Shown one piece after another: positions 21,601-31,349 of a DNA stretch of 64,000 nucleotides. The DNA lies in the NCBI GenBank assembly GCA_964030475.1, contig CAXIPT010000007.1:6091026-6155025 (forward strand), given 5' to 3'. The notes under the pieces are model-generated. The model searched no databases and was not told the origin of the DNA. It was given only the letters and a program-made list of their open reading frames with translations. The number at the start of each line of letters is the position of its first letter. Position 1 is the stretch's first letter. Source of the stretch: Tethya wilhelma (taxonomy: Eukaryota > Porifera > Demospongiae > Tethyida > Tethyidae). The translations under genes and the position numbers were made by a program.

Positions 21601-23963
21601 ATTGTAAGTTTAAGTACAAAAAGGAGGTAGTGACAATTTAGACATGACAAGGTACGCAGAAAATAATTTACCATCAATTTTCTTCACATAAATTCCCTTA
21701 GCAACAACCTTGTCATCTTTAGAAACATTTACGACATCCCTGTACAAGAGCATTATGATGCATCAGCATGTAACAAATGCAAATAATATTACTTACTCAA
21801 TCTTCAGAGGTTTAACCTTGGTTTCAGTCTGTATATTGGACAAAACAATTGAATATTAAAATTATGAGTTTAACCAGACACACACACACACTTGGTTGAA
21901 TTTGTACACATCTTGATCGAGTAACAGACTTCAGACACAACCTACTACCACTCAGGATGAATGTTTGAAAGTTATAGACACAGAAGTACTCTTTTGTGGG
22001 TTAGGTGCAAACAATATCCATGAAAACAAACATGGAAGTGGAAGGTTATCCAGGGCAGACAGAAGCATGCAGTAAAAATACCATGTTCTAGTAGATCTAA
22101 TGCTATAAAATAAGTTTACTACTTACTTCTATGAGGAACAGCATCCTTTGCAATGTGAAAGTATGGAACCTATGAGAACTAACATTACAAATAAATGTCC
22201 ACTGTTAGCTACACAAACATAGGGACGACTTCGATATATCATAACCTAGGCTTACATGTATGCAGATGAGCTGAGGGTTGATAGAAGCTATTGAGTAATG
22301 TGTATCACCCACAAGGACAAAACAAAGTTGGGTGGGATATTGCCATAACTCACTTTTGTGGATTTCTTAGTTAGAGATGTTTTCTTTTTGTCCTTTGAAG
22401 TAACAGTCCCTTTAGAAGAGCCCTACAAGAGAGTAAAATCATCATACAATCTAACTTTAGCCTGTACATGTACATGTACATGATGCCTTGAACACAACCA
22501 CCATTTACTATACAGTGATTAGCACAACCGTTAAAAACTTACTTGCTTTTGTTCAGCAAATAGGTTTCCTTTGACAGAGTGCGATTTAACCTACATAGTA
22601 CAGTGGACACACTGTCTGTTTGGTTCTTAAAATGCTTATTGACCATAACTAACCTTTGTTGATTTCCTTTCTTTGTTCTTTGGAGTTGAGGTCCCTTTGG
22701 GAGAACCCTTTTAACGTAAGAAAGTGAAAGTTATATGTACACTCTTTTGCATGATAAATATATTCTTACTCCAGTTGTTTGGTGATGTTCTATAATATTA
22801 GCTTGGGATAGGATTCGGGACAATACTGAGTCAAACTTGTCCTCGTGTTCTTGTAAAGTAGAACATATTTTCACTACCTATACCACAGAACAGACATTGT
22901 ATAAGGGAAGGGGGAAAAACCTACAAAACTTGGATAGATGTATCATACATGGATACATACCGTATAGCCGGAAATTTTCGTGGGGGAAAATTTTTGCGAA
23001 TTTCGCGGATTGGCAGCTTTCCGCGAAAATTTTCCCTCACGAAATTTGTAAGATATGTGGTCGTCACGTATAGTTCAGATGCAATCCACGAAAATTTTCC
23101 TCGCGAATTTCTATTCAAGACGAAAACGCAAAAATTTTCCCCCACGAAAATTTCCCGCTATACGGTACCCTGTCTAGAATATTTTTCTTGACGGCTGGAG
23201 TTAGCTCAGAGAAAATTTTGGAACCATATACCTTTGCTTCAATTGCAGCCTTGTGAATGTAGTACTAAAGCATCAATACAAAGAGTACAATCTTAGACAT
23301 GAGTACACAATATAAAGAATAACTATACACTCACATAGAGTTTCTTTTTGGTAGGGCTACGTTGTTTAGAAAAGAAACTCTGAACCATGCGGCTTTGTGG
23401 AGTAATCTGATTCGGGATGGATCTTTGAGGACTAGGTGTCCTGGTAACACTAGATACTAAGATTACATGTATGTATCAACGAACACATAAATACCGTTTA
23501 AACTCGCCACTAAAAATAATGATTGTATGACTCTGGAATGCACGTCTTTTTTTTTTTTTAGGGGTCAGGAAATAGCATGTTTGAGGCGCCCAGGGACCAC
23601 ACGTGGTGCATATTAGGAGGGACGTCTTAATTAGAGTATATACAGATTAAAATTACGCAATGAAACAGATTCAAAATCTTTGTTCAAAACAAACATGATT
23701 TTTACTCACCATTAAAGTCTTCCTGGCCGGAATTCTCCTCCAGTTTCTATAGGGCTCACAGTGCTGAGGGGGTTATCAGGCTGAGGGTCTTCAATTTGGG
23801 CTGTAGTCTCATACTCAAAACCTTTCACTTCATCAGGCTCTGCCGGAGATTCAGATTGTGGAACGGGACCTGTAGATGATACATACTTTGATAGCAGAGC
23901 GATTGCATCTTGTTCCGATAATTTAGAAAGTAAACCTTCAACGGATTTTTTAGCTGAATCCAT
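15641..23963 (-). CDS. Protein with HMG-box-like segment and C-terminal GTF2I-like repeat (TFII-I-like)
   Basis: Proposed exons: 23963-23710, 23456-23335, 23264-23232, 22877-22770, 22707-22654, 22590-22543, 22422-22354, 21828-21797, 21739-21672, 16801-16694, 16614-16439, 16197-16035, 15981-15883, 15813-15641; about 500 residues. Splice phases agree from the second exon on. The C-terminal exons read LRKKCESLFNKLYG, then KLPYSKVKEFGIQITGLPTG and HPSSYGKSTLRAII. This matches the order of GTF2I repeats (LFN.KYG, VPY, GLP.GIPFR.PS.YG...L..I). Upstream, SGFNIWHREYLQTK, SSQLWKSLSEEEKKKYNEVA and a basic tail look like an HMG box. Exons 22707 and 22422 are diverged copies of one Lys-rich motif (GSPKGTSTPK, GSSKGTVTSK). 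QSRMVQSFFSKQ resembles a PIP box but has non-standard spacing. A nuclear DNA-binding role is inferred. Exon 1 has an unresolved frame problem (see findings). A 4.9-kb intron holds other elements. Confidence 0.7.
17125..17200 (-). repeat. tRNA-derived SINE head
   Basis: On the minus strand, AACTCAGTGGTAAAAGCATT (17192-17173) resembles a tRNA A box and GGTTTGAATCCC (17149-17138) a B box, at tRNA-like spacing. A related A-box-like sequence, TAGCTCTGTGGTAAGAGCATT, lies at about 16855-16875 without a B box. There is no cloverleaf good enough to call a tRNA gene. Confidence 0.55.
17497..17813. mobile_element. Palindromic MITE, AAGGGGTGGTCA termini
   Basis: AAGGGGTGGTCACGACCATA at the left pairs with TATGGTCATGCATGACCACC..CCTTG at the right, continuing through CTGTACTAACACCC and GGGTGTTAGTACAG. 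About 317 bp, non-coding. Flanked by TCTATC on both sides, a possible target duplication. Confidence 0.85.
18703..19240 (+). CDS. Kelch-repeat protein, first exon only
   Basis: Start at 18703 (MAAKYHALYEPSPRWKHCSC) and an open frame of about 179 codons to a GT donor after AATAGTG (19240). Kelch hallmarks are the repeated Gly-Gly and W positions: NMLYSYGGDNGLG, SSMEWKRLTS, RAGMVAVNNRNLALFGGIGI. It contains about three blades. The continuation is not found: a MITE and the gap at 19417 follow. It is on the opposite strand inside the longest intron of the GTF2I-like gene. It is not close to the kelch exon at 56022-56964 in sequence, so it represents a different kelch gene. TGCGCATGCACA at 18626-18637, an NRF1-like palindrome, lies 66 bp upstream of the start. 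Confidence 0.7.
19271..19397. mobile_element. Short MITE, TTTGCCATTG termini
   Basis: TTTGCCATTGCCAAGCAACC at the left and GTCAATGGCAAACAAAATAG at the right share inverted TTTGCCATTG ends. A near-identical element lies at 61083-61192. Both follow a (GT)n run. Confidence 0.75.
19418..20187 (-). CDS. gag: Gypsy-type retrotransposon Gag, cut by a gap
   Basis: Open frame from a start at 20187 to the n at 19417, about 257 residues. Residues 1-100 form a Leu/Gln/Glu-rich coiled coil (LSTLRAENAKLASRLERLG). A low-complexity linker leads to LPPLPNFSGEDVDNQPFDDW, followed by FEMVAGLCGW and HFTTRLRGQAFAFYKSC. This is the conserved retrotransposon gag (capsid N-lobe) pattern of Ty3/gypsy elements. The PBS (20322) and LTR (20341) lie upstream on the same strand in the correct order. 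Protease, reverse transcriptase and integrase are not present on the other side of the gap, so the element is incomplete in this assembly. Confidence 0.85.
20322..20339 (-). other. Primer-binding site, tRNA-Pro-like
   Basis: Minus strand TGGGGGCCAGACCGGGAT, one base inside the LTR boundary. It begins with TGG, complementary to a tRNA CCA end, and differs by about three bases from the tRNA-Pro primer site TGGGGGCTCGTCCGGGAT known from gammaretroviruses. Confidence 0.65.
20341..21195 (-). mobile_element. Putative 5' LTR of the gypsy element
   Basis: On the minus strand the segment starts TGACCTCCACGTATTAC and ends CGTTTACA directly before the PBS, giving TG..CA termini. The part 20676-21193 is duplicated at 14611-15127. 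The remainder (20341-20675) has no second copy in the window, so the outer boundaries are inferred. Confidence 0.6.
21414..21486. repeat. Short palindrome, TAGCCTCGTAAAC-type ends
   Basis: GTAGCCTCATAAACCACTTTCC pairs loosely with the downstream CTAGTTTACGAGGCTA. A cleaner relative is at 43019-43074. Non-coding, within an intron of the GTF2I-like gene. Confidence 0.6.
22957..23167. mobile_element. Palindromic MITE, ACCGTATAGC termini
   Basis: TACCGTATAGCCGGAAATTT at the left pairs with AAATTTCCCGCTATACGGTA at the right; the arms extend through TTCGTGGGGGAAAATTTTTG. About 210 bp, non-coding, between two exons of the GTF2I-like gene. Confidence 0.9.
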
Positions 23964-24009
23964 AGCCAATAGACTATCTTCACTGAAAACTGTCTTGGAG
24001 AAGAACAAT

Positions 24010-25834
24010 AGGCCCGACTGAACACACTAGTGTTATGTTTGCTTGGTTTGCCACAGTCTCGATGCAGACGGCGCGCGGCAGGCAAGTAGGCCATATCATA
24101 TCATTCAGGTCAGGGACTGAGATTCTTGTAGCAGCTATATGTGTACACATACATATATTGCTGAAGCTCAGAACAAAAGCACACATGCACAACAAGGCTC
24201 ACCATATAGTTAGCTTTAAAATAACTTCACAGTAGGCCTATATATCCTAGATCCACATATCACCATCAAGTTTCTGGAAACTATAAAATTAATGTTAAAT
24301 CCACATGCATGCATATAAAACTTACATCCAAGAATGTATTACAAGTCTGGCAAGCCTATATTACTGTCTTACTAGACCCCATTCCTAGCTAAAGGCCATT
24401 TGGTGCGCCAGACCAAGTACTATAATATGATAAGAATAGGCAAAGAATCTGCGCAGATACGTGAGACTACCACTGATACTATTAAGTACACATGCATGGC
24501 ACTTACTTTTTTTACTGTATATCAGTTCCCTCCTTCAAAAGTAGTCTTGTTGACTGAGACAGAGCATCATAGCAGTGTATCGGACCATTACTAAAAGTAG
24601 AACAAGTACATGTAGGTTTTACTGTACACTACGCAGAGTTCCAGCAAACAGATTATCAACAAGCATGGAATACAAGGTTTATTGTACCTTACGGTAGCTC
24701 CATATGCTTTGATCAGTACAAAGTACCTCAGTTCTAGCCAGCGTGATTTCACACTCCAAAAGTTCTTAGCAAGCTTTATTTTTTGTTGACACCAAGTTCA
24801 CCTCTCTCTTTAACATCAATGATCCAGTTGGACCCGCTTTTGTGGCAACTAGGCTCTCTACAAAGCTCTGTCATCATGATTATCTTTCTTACTTTTCAAA
24901 TTCAAGTAGTCACGTGACTGTCACATGAATCTGAATGGAATCTGAATTTCAGAAGTTTCAAATTTCAGATTCAGACATGTTTGAGATTGTACAAAAATCT
25001 GTATGATGTTTGAGACAAAGTTAAGATATTGCTGCTTATCTGAATGATGTTTGAGACTAAGTTAAGATATTGCCAGCTGCTTTTCAAAAGATAAAATTAA
25101 GATAATGCAGAATTGTCTTAACATTTCATATCGAATGATTCAGATCAACTTCAGATATGACCTGAAATATATGTTTAATCAGTACATGATTCAGATAATT
25201 TCCAGACATCGTTAAGATAAATCGCTCCAGTAGTGCTTACTCACACAAATAGACATTGACAAAAACAAACAACATTAATAATCTAACAATTACATCATAT
25301 AATAATATTCAATATTTTTAACGTCTGAAAACTTGCATGGATAATATGCTGAAAACAGGGCTCTGCATGCGCTAAGATGCATAGAGACTTAACGTTTGCT
25401 GGAGTTCTAATCATGCAGTAGATATAATACAGGCTCTAATAAGCTTGAACTGAGAGCCCCGCCCCTTTTTTGAGCTGGAAGGGGGGTTCGGCATGCACCG
25501 AATTTATCAAGTTCTGACGCAACTGTTTAGAGAGACGGCTATACTATAAAATCTGATCCTATTCAACTAAATATAGTAATGTTTTGCATCCTAGCTATAG
25601 CTAGACCAGCTAGCTATCACTGATGAGTCTCAGTCTGTGACTTTCTTGCTCATTGGCATTGCTTTACTGTGTTTCAGTGCATGTGCATGTGTCTTTGATT
25701 TTCTACATAATGATCGAGTATGCTTGAATGCAGCATGCTAGCTGGTGCACCACTACAAAGTTGTGAAACTTGAGCGTCAAAGGCTCACTTGAGCATACAA
25801 TTTGTCATAGTGAGTCATGCAGACAATGAGCTAA
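24010..25834. other. Gene-poor stretch
   Basis: No exon with recognisable protein similarity. Around 24935-25170 the sequence is rich in CAGATTCAGA/GAATCTGAA and TTAAGATATTGC motifs that recur imperfectly, an old repeat. The upstream region of the minus-strand GTF2I-like gene would lie at its left end. Confidence 0.5.
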
Positions 25835-26220
25835 CAGGGGCGTAGCCAGGATTTTAAAAAAGAGGGAGCAATAAAAATGGTGCGCGCGAAGCGCGCTGGA
25901 AATTTTGCAGGACCGGAAACCACACCCACTTAATTAGCTAGTTTTAGCCCCTCCCATTCATTAAATCGAGCAGTAGCACGCGCTCGCTAGATCGAACGCT
26001 CTCTAAAAGCCTTGTAGCGGCAAAAAGAAAGCTTCTAATAGTTGTTCTGGATTGAATTCTGGCCAAAGATGACTACTTTATGTGTTGCTACTAAGTAAGT
26101 ACACAAAAAATTATTACAAGTTAAAAAATAGCGCATTTTATATAGGCTACGCGTAAATTTCGCGAGACAAAAAAAGGGGGTGCAAATGCACCTTTAGCAC
26201 CCCCCTGGCTACGCCACTGG
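25835..26220. mobile_element. MITE, GGGGCGTAGCCAGG termini
   Basis: AGGGGCGTAGCCAGGATTTT at the left and CCCCCCTGGCTACGCCACTG at the right are inverted. Internal GCGCGCGAAGCGCGC palindrome. About 385 bp, non-coding. The same family is at 62875-63885, there carrying an insertion. Confidence 0.85.
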
Positions 26221-26275
26221 CTAACTTTTCTGTGATTCTATAGTTTAGAAGTTTACATTGATCAATATCCTAGTA

Positions 26276-27576
26276 CACTGTTAGAAATAAGGAGTAAGTT
26301 AACACCTTTTTGGGGTGTCCCGCGTAATGTTTAAGTTTTGCACCCCTGGAGTGTTATAGAGCTCCCCTCAAAATTCACTAGAGTGTTATACATAGCACTC
26401 TTTAATGTGCCATATAACACTCCAGTGTTGTTATTGAGCACCCAGCTATACAACATTCTGTAGCTACACAGCACCTGTAATGTGTCAATTTCATGTACAA
26501 AAATCAATTGAAAACAGCAAAAATTGTTTCTATGATCTGTCTAGAGTCTTTCGTGACAAATGTCCAGGCGGGAGTTGCTGCTTGTAGGTATACCTGTACA
26601 GTAATAGATCGAGGTTATTATTGTTTGATTGACATATGGCTACATAACATGTATATTTAGCCTTTCCACCCCTTTTAATTTGTACACTAATATTATGTAT
26701 ACTTATCCGCCACACATACACACCTGTAATGATGCTTACACTTACATCAGTCTTTTTAGCATGATGAATGAGTGTATTTCAGGCTTTTGTGTTACTCTTC
26801 ATTTCACCACAACTGCCATCACTGTTCCTAAGACCAAGTAAGCCTTTCTCTCACAGGTTCAGGTTTAGCGCGCTGATCTACAAGGGTTCAAAGTTCACAA
26901 TTTGTCAACCGCATACAGCTTATAATAGTACGCTTTATCTAGCTGTTCTTACCTCAAATTTTGAGTTTATCTATGTTGCAGCCATCTGTTTATGCTATCT
27001 GGAAGTCATATTTGGGGGTATTGTAGCTTTTGCAATGACTTATCAACGGCGCTGAAAAAATAAATATCAGCCCAGTTAGTACAGCTCAGTTAGACTGTAA
27101 AACATCAACTTTTCTTACCTCAAGCACTCCAAATTGAATTCTTGACAAGTTTAACTCTCTCCTTTTCAGTTTTTCCTGCCTAGAAGTCATCCTTTCAGGG
27201 TTTTGTTGAAGAACTCAGCATCTTCACACACTGAGACAAAATTTACAGCTGCTCACTCAAAGTTCAAAATTGCGCTACTGAGCATGCTCAGTAATGATGT
27301 CATTATTATTGAATATAAATTAGCCTGTTTAAAAGTCAGTGATTTGGCACTATTAGATGGTTCTAAGTTGCATATAGCCATTTCTGAGTGTTGTTATGAT
27401 GCTAAGATGTATTATATATGAGTATAAAGTATTATTTTACAAAAGGTTTTGATAAACACCCATGGGTGTTGTTCAACACAGAATAGGTGTTGTACGACAC
27501 TGGAGTGTTAGATAACACCCCGAAAAATTTTTCAGTCAATATTGGGGTGTTGATGGACACCTTATTTCTAACAGTG
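26276..27576. mobile_element. 1.3-kb non-autonomous DNA element, perfect 17-bp TIRs, TA target
   Basis: CACTGTTAGAAATAAGG at 26276 and CCTTATTTCTAACAGTG ending at 27576 are perfect inverted repeats, flanked by TA on both sides. Just inside each end are several GGTGT/ACACC motifs (ACACTCC, GGTGTTG). No transposase frame was recognised in the 1.3 kb. Confidence 0.85.
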
Positions 27577-28762
27577 TAGCTAGCTCAGTAAAACTTGTTA
27601 CATGAAGCCGTGATTATAGTGGCTCAAAATGGAGACCGCGAGTGTCTGTGGACGGATCCAACTTCTGCACTGAGAGCTAGCTCGGCCTATGATCGATCAA
27701 GTCCTGACTGTAGAAAAATATACTTTATGACTTAGCTAGCTAGTGTTTATTGCATGCTAGCTCAATCGACTATATCACTGCTCTCAGTATTGGCTGCCCG
27801 CATGTATCAAGTTTGCCGGAAGCAGCCTCGACTTTACTTCTCATCCGCAATCCATTGTGTAACCTATGTAATCTGAGATTCACACCTGAGTCAGAGTCAT
27901 GCATTCGGATTTTTCACTGTCAGTGTTGTACTCACACTGATAGCCCTGCAAATCTATAGCTCCTCACACTCATGCTCACCTCACAATAATTAATGTCTTG
28001 CATTCTTCTAGTCATACAGTAGCCTCCCAAGCTCCCCCTGAGTCCACTCATCATGCAGAACGTTGATTAAATAAGCACGAAAGATATTAGAGCTTAAGAG
28101 AGGGAGCCTGGTATCTAAAATCACGTGGGGTATAAGAGTGGTAGAATGGTGATTATAGTGCACATTACATGTACTCTGTAACTATAAACTGTTGATAGAC
28201 AACAAACTAGTAGTGACTTGCTTTCTTTATAAATTTTGTAGCTGCTCATAGCACTCAGTGATTGTGAATCTGTGCGCAAAACCAAGAGTTTGACGTCATT
28301 ATTCTAACCGCTGCACCCATCTCTAAGTCTTTTCCTCTAGCATACAATGCCACGTAGTGCAGTATGTATGTTGAGCAAGCCTGGCCATGCAGGCATCATA
28401 TTTATGCGCCATTTTTCTGTCTGTTGGGTGCTGCTGTTGAACTATTTCTGTGCTATTCTCTCATAAGATATCTTACATCTTGTAAATGTGGCCAGACCAG
28501 AATTTTTAACAATTAACTTCTCTCAAAGTTGTTCTTATAGACAAGCCCAAGGAACTGTTTTAGAATTGACCAATAACCCAACAGAATTATCTTTAAGTCT
28601 ATACCTATAGAAATAGCCTTGTTCAGACTAAGCGATTTTGTTACTATGCCAATTGATTGAATTTGAATTTGAATTTGAATATGAATAAAATTGAATTCTG
28701 TATACACTTATAGCTTTTATTTTCTTAATTGCTATGTTTCATGCATGCACATATAATTATAG
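27577..28762. other. Gene-poor stretch before the kinase fragment
   Basis: No recognisable exon. An AT-rich (GAATTT)n microsatellite lies at about 28657-28690. The acceptor for the kinase exon is the TATAG at 28758-28762. Confidence 0.5.
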
Positions 28763-29071
28763 GAACTCCCATCAGATCTCAAACCTGCTAGTAGGTATGA
28801 CATTGAGGCCAATTTTCCTAGAGCTTACACTGAAGTGGAAAGAAGAAGAAAGTATTTTGATATACTGGAGAAAATTCTAAGTGAATTTAATACTACAGAG
28901 GATTCAGGTGACACAATCCGTATGAAACCAGATCAACGTGAAAATGACCTGAAAAAGTTACTAGAGAAATGTCTTTCAAATAATCCAAAGGAGCGCTACA
29001 CAGCAGATGATTTGAAGAAAATATTGGCCGAATTGGTAATTAACAATAATTATGGCCTTACAATGTTATAA
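28763..29071 (+). pseudogene. Protein-kinase C-terminal exon fragment
   Basis: After a TTATAG acceptor the frame reads ELPSDLKPASRYDIEANFPR and later ENDLKKLLEKCLSNNPKERY followed by TADDLKKILAEL, ending at a stop at 29071. The C..NNPKERYTADDL pattern is that of the last helices of a protein-kinase domain (usually C...P..RPTA..L). No upstream kinase exons (P-loop, HRD, DFG) are visible between 24 kb and here, so this is a terminal exon whose gene lies elsewhere or a broken copy. Confidence 0.55.
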
Positions 29072-29165
29072 TATGTAAAAATCAGCAGTGTACAAAATTA
29101 ATGGGTAATGCTGCAAATATAAGTGTGTTTAATTTCGGCACATGCATGACTATGTATAACAAGTC

Positions 29166-29437
29166 TTAGAATAAAAAACATTGAAAATGTAATGAGACAC
29201 AGGAATGGCCAAATCATAAAAATGAAAGCAAACAAGTGGAATGGCTGTTTGAGTGTGTGCAGAATCCTTCTATGGACTGCATGTAATCTGAGTCTTTTTG
29301 CTGTGTCAAGTCCTTCATTTCGCCCACAGGAAGACTGAATTCTTTACACACTCAAACAGCCATTCCACTTGTTTGCTTTCTTTTTTATGATTCGGCCATT
29401 CCTGTGTCTCATTACATTTTCAATGTTTTTTATTCTT
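29166..29437. repeat. Long fold-back repeat, about 100-bp arms
   Basis: AGAATAAAAAACATTGAAAA..GAGACACAGGAATGGCC at the left is nearly perfectly complementary to GGCCATTCCTGTGTCTC..TTTTCAATGTTTTTTATTCT at the right. The inner arms (AAGTGGAATGGCTGTTTGAG) pair with CTCAAACAGCCATTCCACTT. The loop is about 80 bp. Transcription through it would give a long hairpin. Confidence 0.9.
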
Positions 29438-29699
29438 GTTTGCTCTAATTTTTCATAATTCTATCAATGAGTTTGTGCCGTGTGTATCAGTGACCGAATG
29501 TGTGACGGTACATGTCCTAGGCTGCTACTAGTAGCTTACTGAATTTGCCGGACCTGGCATCACTGCAGGTGGAGCAGTGGCATCACAAAACTTTGTTGCC
29601 TTCAGTGCTAAGTTGCTTATTCAATAGTAGCAAGATATATAGTTATTGAAGAAAGGTAGAGTTCAGCCAAAGTTCTGGAGTTCACTACTAGTCAGGTAG

Positions 29700-30170
29700 T
29701 CTCGCGGGCCAGACGTTCCGAGAGAGGGGAAAAGGAACGTCTGGTAACTGTTGACCACTTTTCGTGTGCAATCGCAGAATGTTGCGACTGCCAATCAGAT
29801 TTCAGTATTTTGTAATTTCGATTTTAATGAGGTAAAATTTCCCGCCAAGTCTAAAACTAACCAATCAGATCGTTCTTGTCATGTGAGACCGTAGCGCTGT
29901 ACAATCACCGTCCACGAATAGTCCACGTCTGCAAGCTTTGTAAGACAGAACTTTCGCCGTTTGTGTGTAGAAGATGGCTAAAACCCATGATTACTTCACA
30001 CTGGAGTACACTAATAAGAAAGCTGCCGCTAAACTCAAGTCTTCTGGCCAAGGAAATTTTAATTAACGTGACAAGATGCTCTTACGTCACGCTAATGAAA
30101 TTCCGATTGCACACGGAAAGTGGTCAACAGTTACCAGACGTTCCTTTTCCCTAGCTTCGTCCCCAGGCTC
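29700..30170. mobile_element. MITE with about 45-bp inverted ends (CCAGACGTTCC)
   Basis: GGCCAGACGTTCCG..GGAACGTCTGGTAACTGTTG at the left pairs with CAACAGTTACCAGACGTTCC at the right; arms extend into CACACGAAAAGTGG-type sequence. The central 300 bp is not palindromic and has no recognised ORF. The n at 30268 follows closely. Confidence 0.8.
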
Positions 30171-30427
30171 TTCTTTGACCTTTCACTCACGGAAAGGAGA
30201 AGGGGAGCCTGGTATCCGAGATCACGTGGGGATAGAACAGGGTAGAACGGTGAAAATTGCGCGTGGGNACACACACACACACACACAGCCATGGCATGTT
30301 TTAGTCGGTTGAAAATGGTATTACTTTGATTGCAAACACTACAATTAAATTTATTTATATGGCACAATTTTTTAATTATGGAATTGAATTAGTCATAAAA
30401 TTATGGTCTCTCTCTTGATCATTTCAG

Positions 30428-30612
30428 TGAATTTGAGCTACCGTGGTTTGATCTGGACGCAAGAGAAGCTAAGGAGAGTCATCGAACCACACGAAGCATG
30501 GCCAGAGCTAGAATATCTTCAGGTAGACACACATACACACATACATTCAAAATTCATCATCAGATATACATAACCTATTCTTTGCTCTCTATATACAGCT
30601 GAGGAGCCTTGA
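30428..30612 (+). CDS. Two possible 3'-terminal exons of an unrecognised gene
   Basis: After a TTTCAG acceptor (30427) the block 30428-30532 is open in two frames and ends at AG|GTAGAC; a second block starts after ATACAG at 30599. One frame reads EFELPWFDLDAREAKESH and stops at 30612 after AEEP. The other reads YRGLIWTQEKLRRVIEPHEA and runs on to a Lys-rich tail and stop near 30750. An AATAAA at about 30779 fits a gene ending here. Neither reading was recognised; the strand is likely but the frame is not settled. Confidence 0.35.
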
Positions 30613-30884
30613 TGCTCAAGGACTAGGCTATTCTATTGCTCATCGAGAACAAAAAAGAAAAAAGAAAGGATTTTTGAAAATCAAAATCTCATCAGAACGA
30701 TCTCACTCTCCTTGTCTATACTATATTGCACACTCTAATTATATATACTGACAGTGCTAGCTTATTACACTGCTTATCAATAAAGCAGGTGTTGAGACAA
30801 TGCTTTGTCCTTCAATTATTATTCACCATCACCATAAGACTTATGTACACTACTATACGTTTTTGAGTTAATTTATAACCCTAG

Positions 30885-30885
<1 letters not shown>

Positions 30886-30962
<77 letters not shown>
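30886..30962. repeat. (TC)n microsatellite directly before a TOLLIP exon
   Basis: About 77 bp of TC repeats then (TATC)n, running into the TCTAG acceptor of the exon at 30982. A matching long (TC)n at 58037-58130 directly follows the last N-terminal TOLLIP exon. Confidence 0.95.
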
Positions 30963-30980
<18 letters not shown>

Positions 30981-30981
30981 G

Positions 30982-31274
30982 CGCTACTTGGCTCTTGATG
31001 ACCGTGTGGCGTGGGCCTACTATGAGTTCACTCAGGAGCTGTTCAAAGGGGAGACAGTGGAGGAGTGGATCCCTCTCTCTGGGAAACAAGGACAGGAACA
31101 AGAGGGAAACATCAACCTCATCTTCTCCTTCACTGTGAGCCTCCCAACCATGTTTGTTTGCATGAACTGTTGCATTTCTGCTATACAGTTTCTGATTTTG
31201 TTCTTTGGGTGTTCAATTTAATACACACCGAACATACATACTCTGTTGATAACTGCTGAACATCTGTTGTGTAT

Positions 31275-31349
<75 letters not shown>

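Noticed and set aside
22140..22175. Additional exon of the GTF2I-like gene (VPYFHIAKDAVPH)
   Set aside because: Has splice-like borders but its phase fits neither neighbour, whereas skipping it keeps frame from 22354 to 21828.
23335..23456. Canonical PIP box for PCNA binding (QSRMVQSFF)
   Set aside because: Spacing between Gln, Met and the two Phe is one residue too long for the consensus; noted only as a resemblance.
27203..27421. Open frames inside the 26276-27576 element as transposase
   Set aside because: Short, overlapping on several frames and without a recognisable catalytic motif.
30428..30750. Upstream C2 exon of TOLLIP
   Set aside because: Neither open frame resembles the C2 domain, and an AATAAA at about 30779 suggests a gene end; treated as a different gene.
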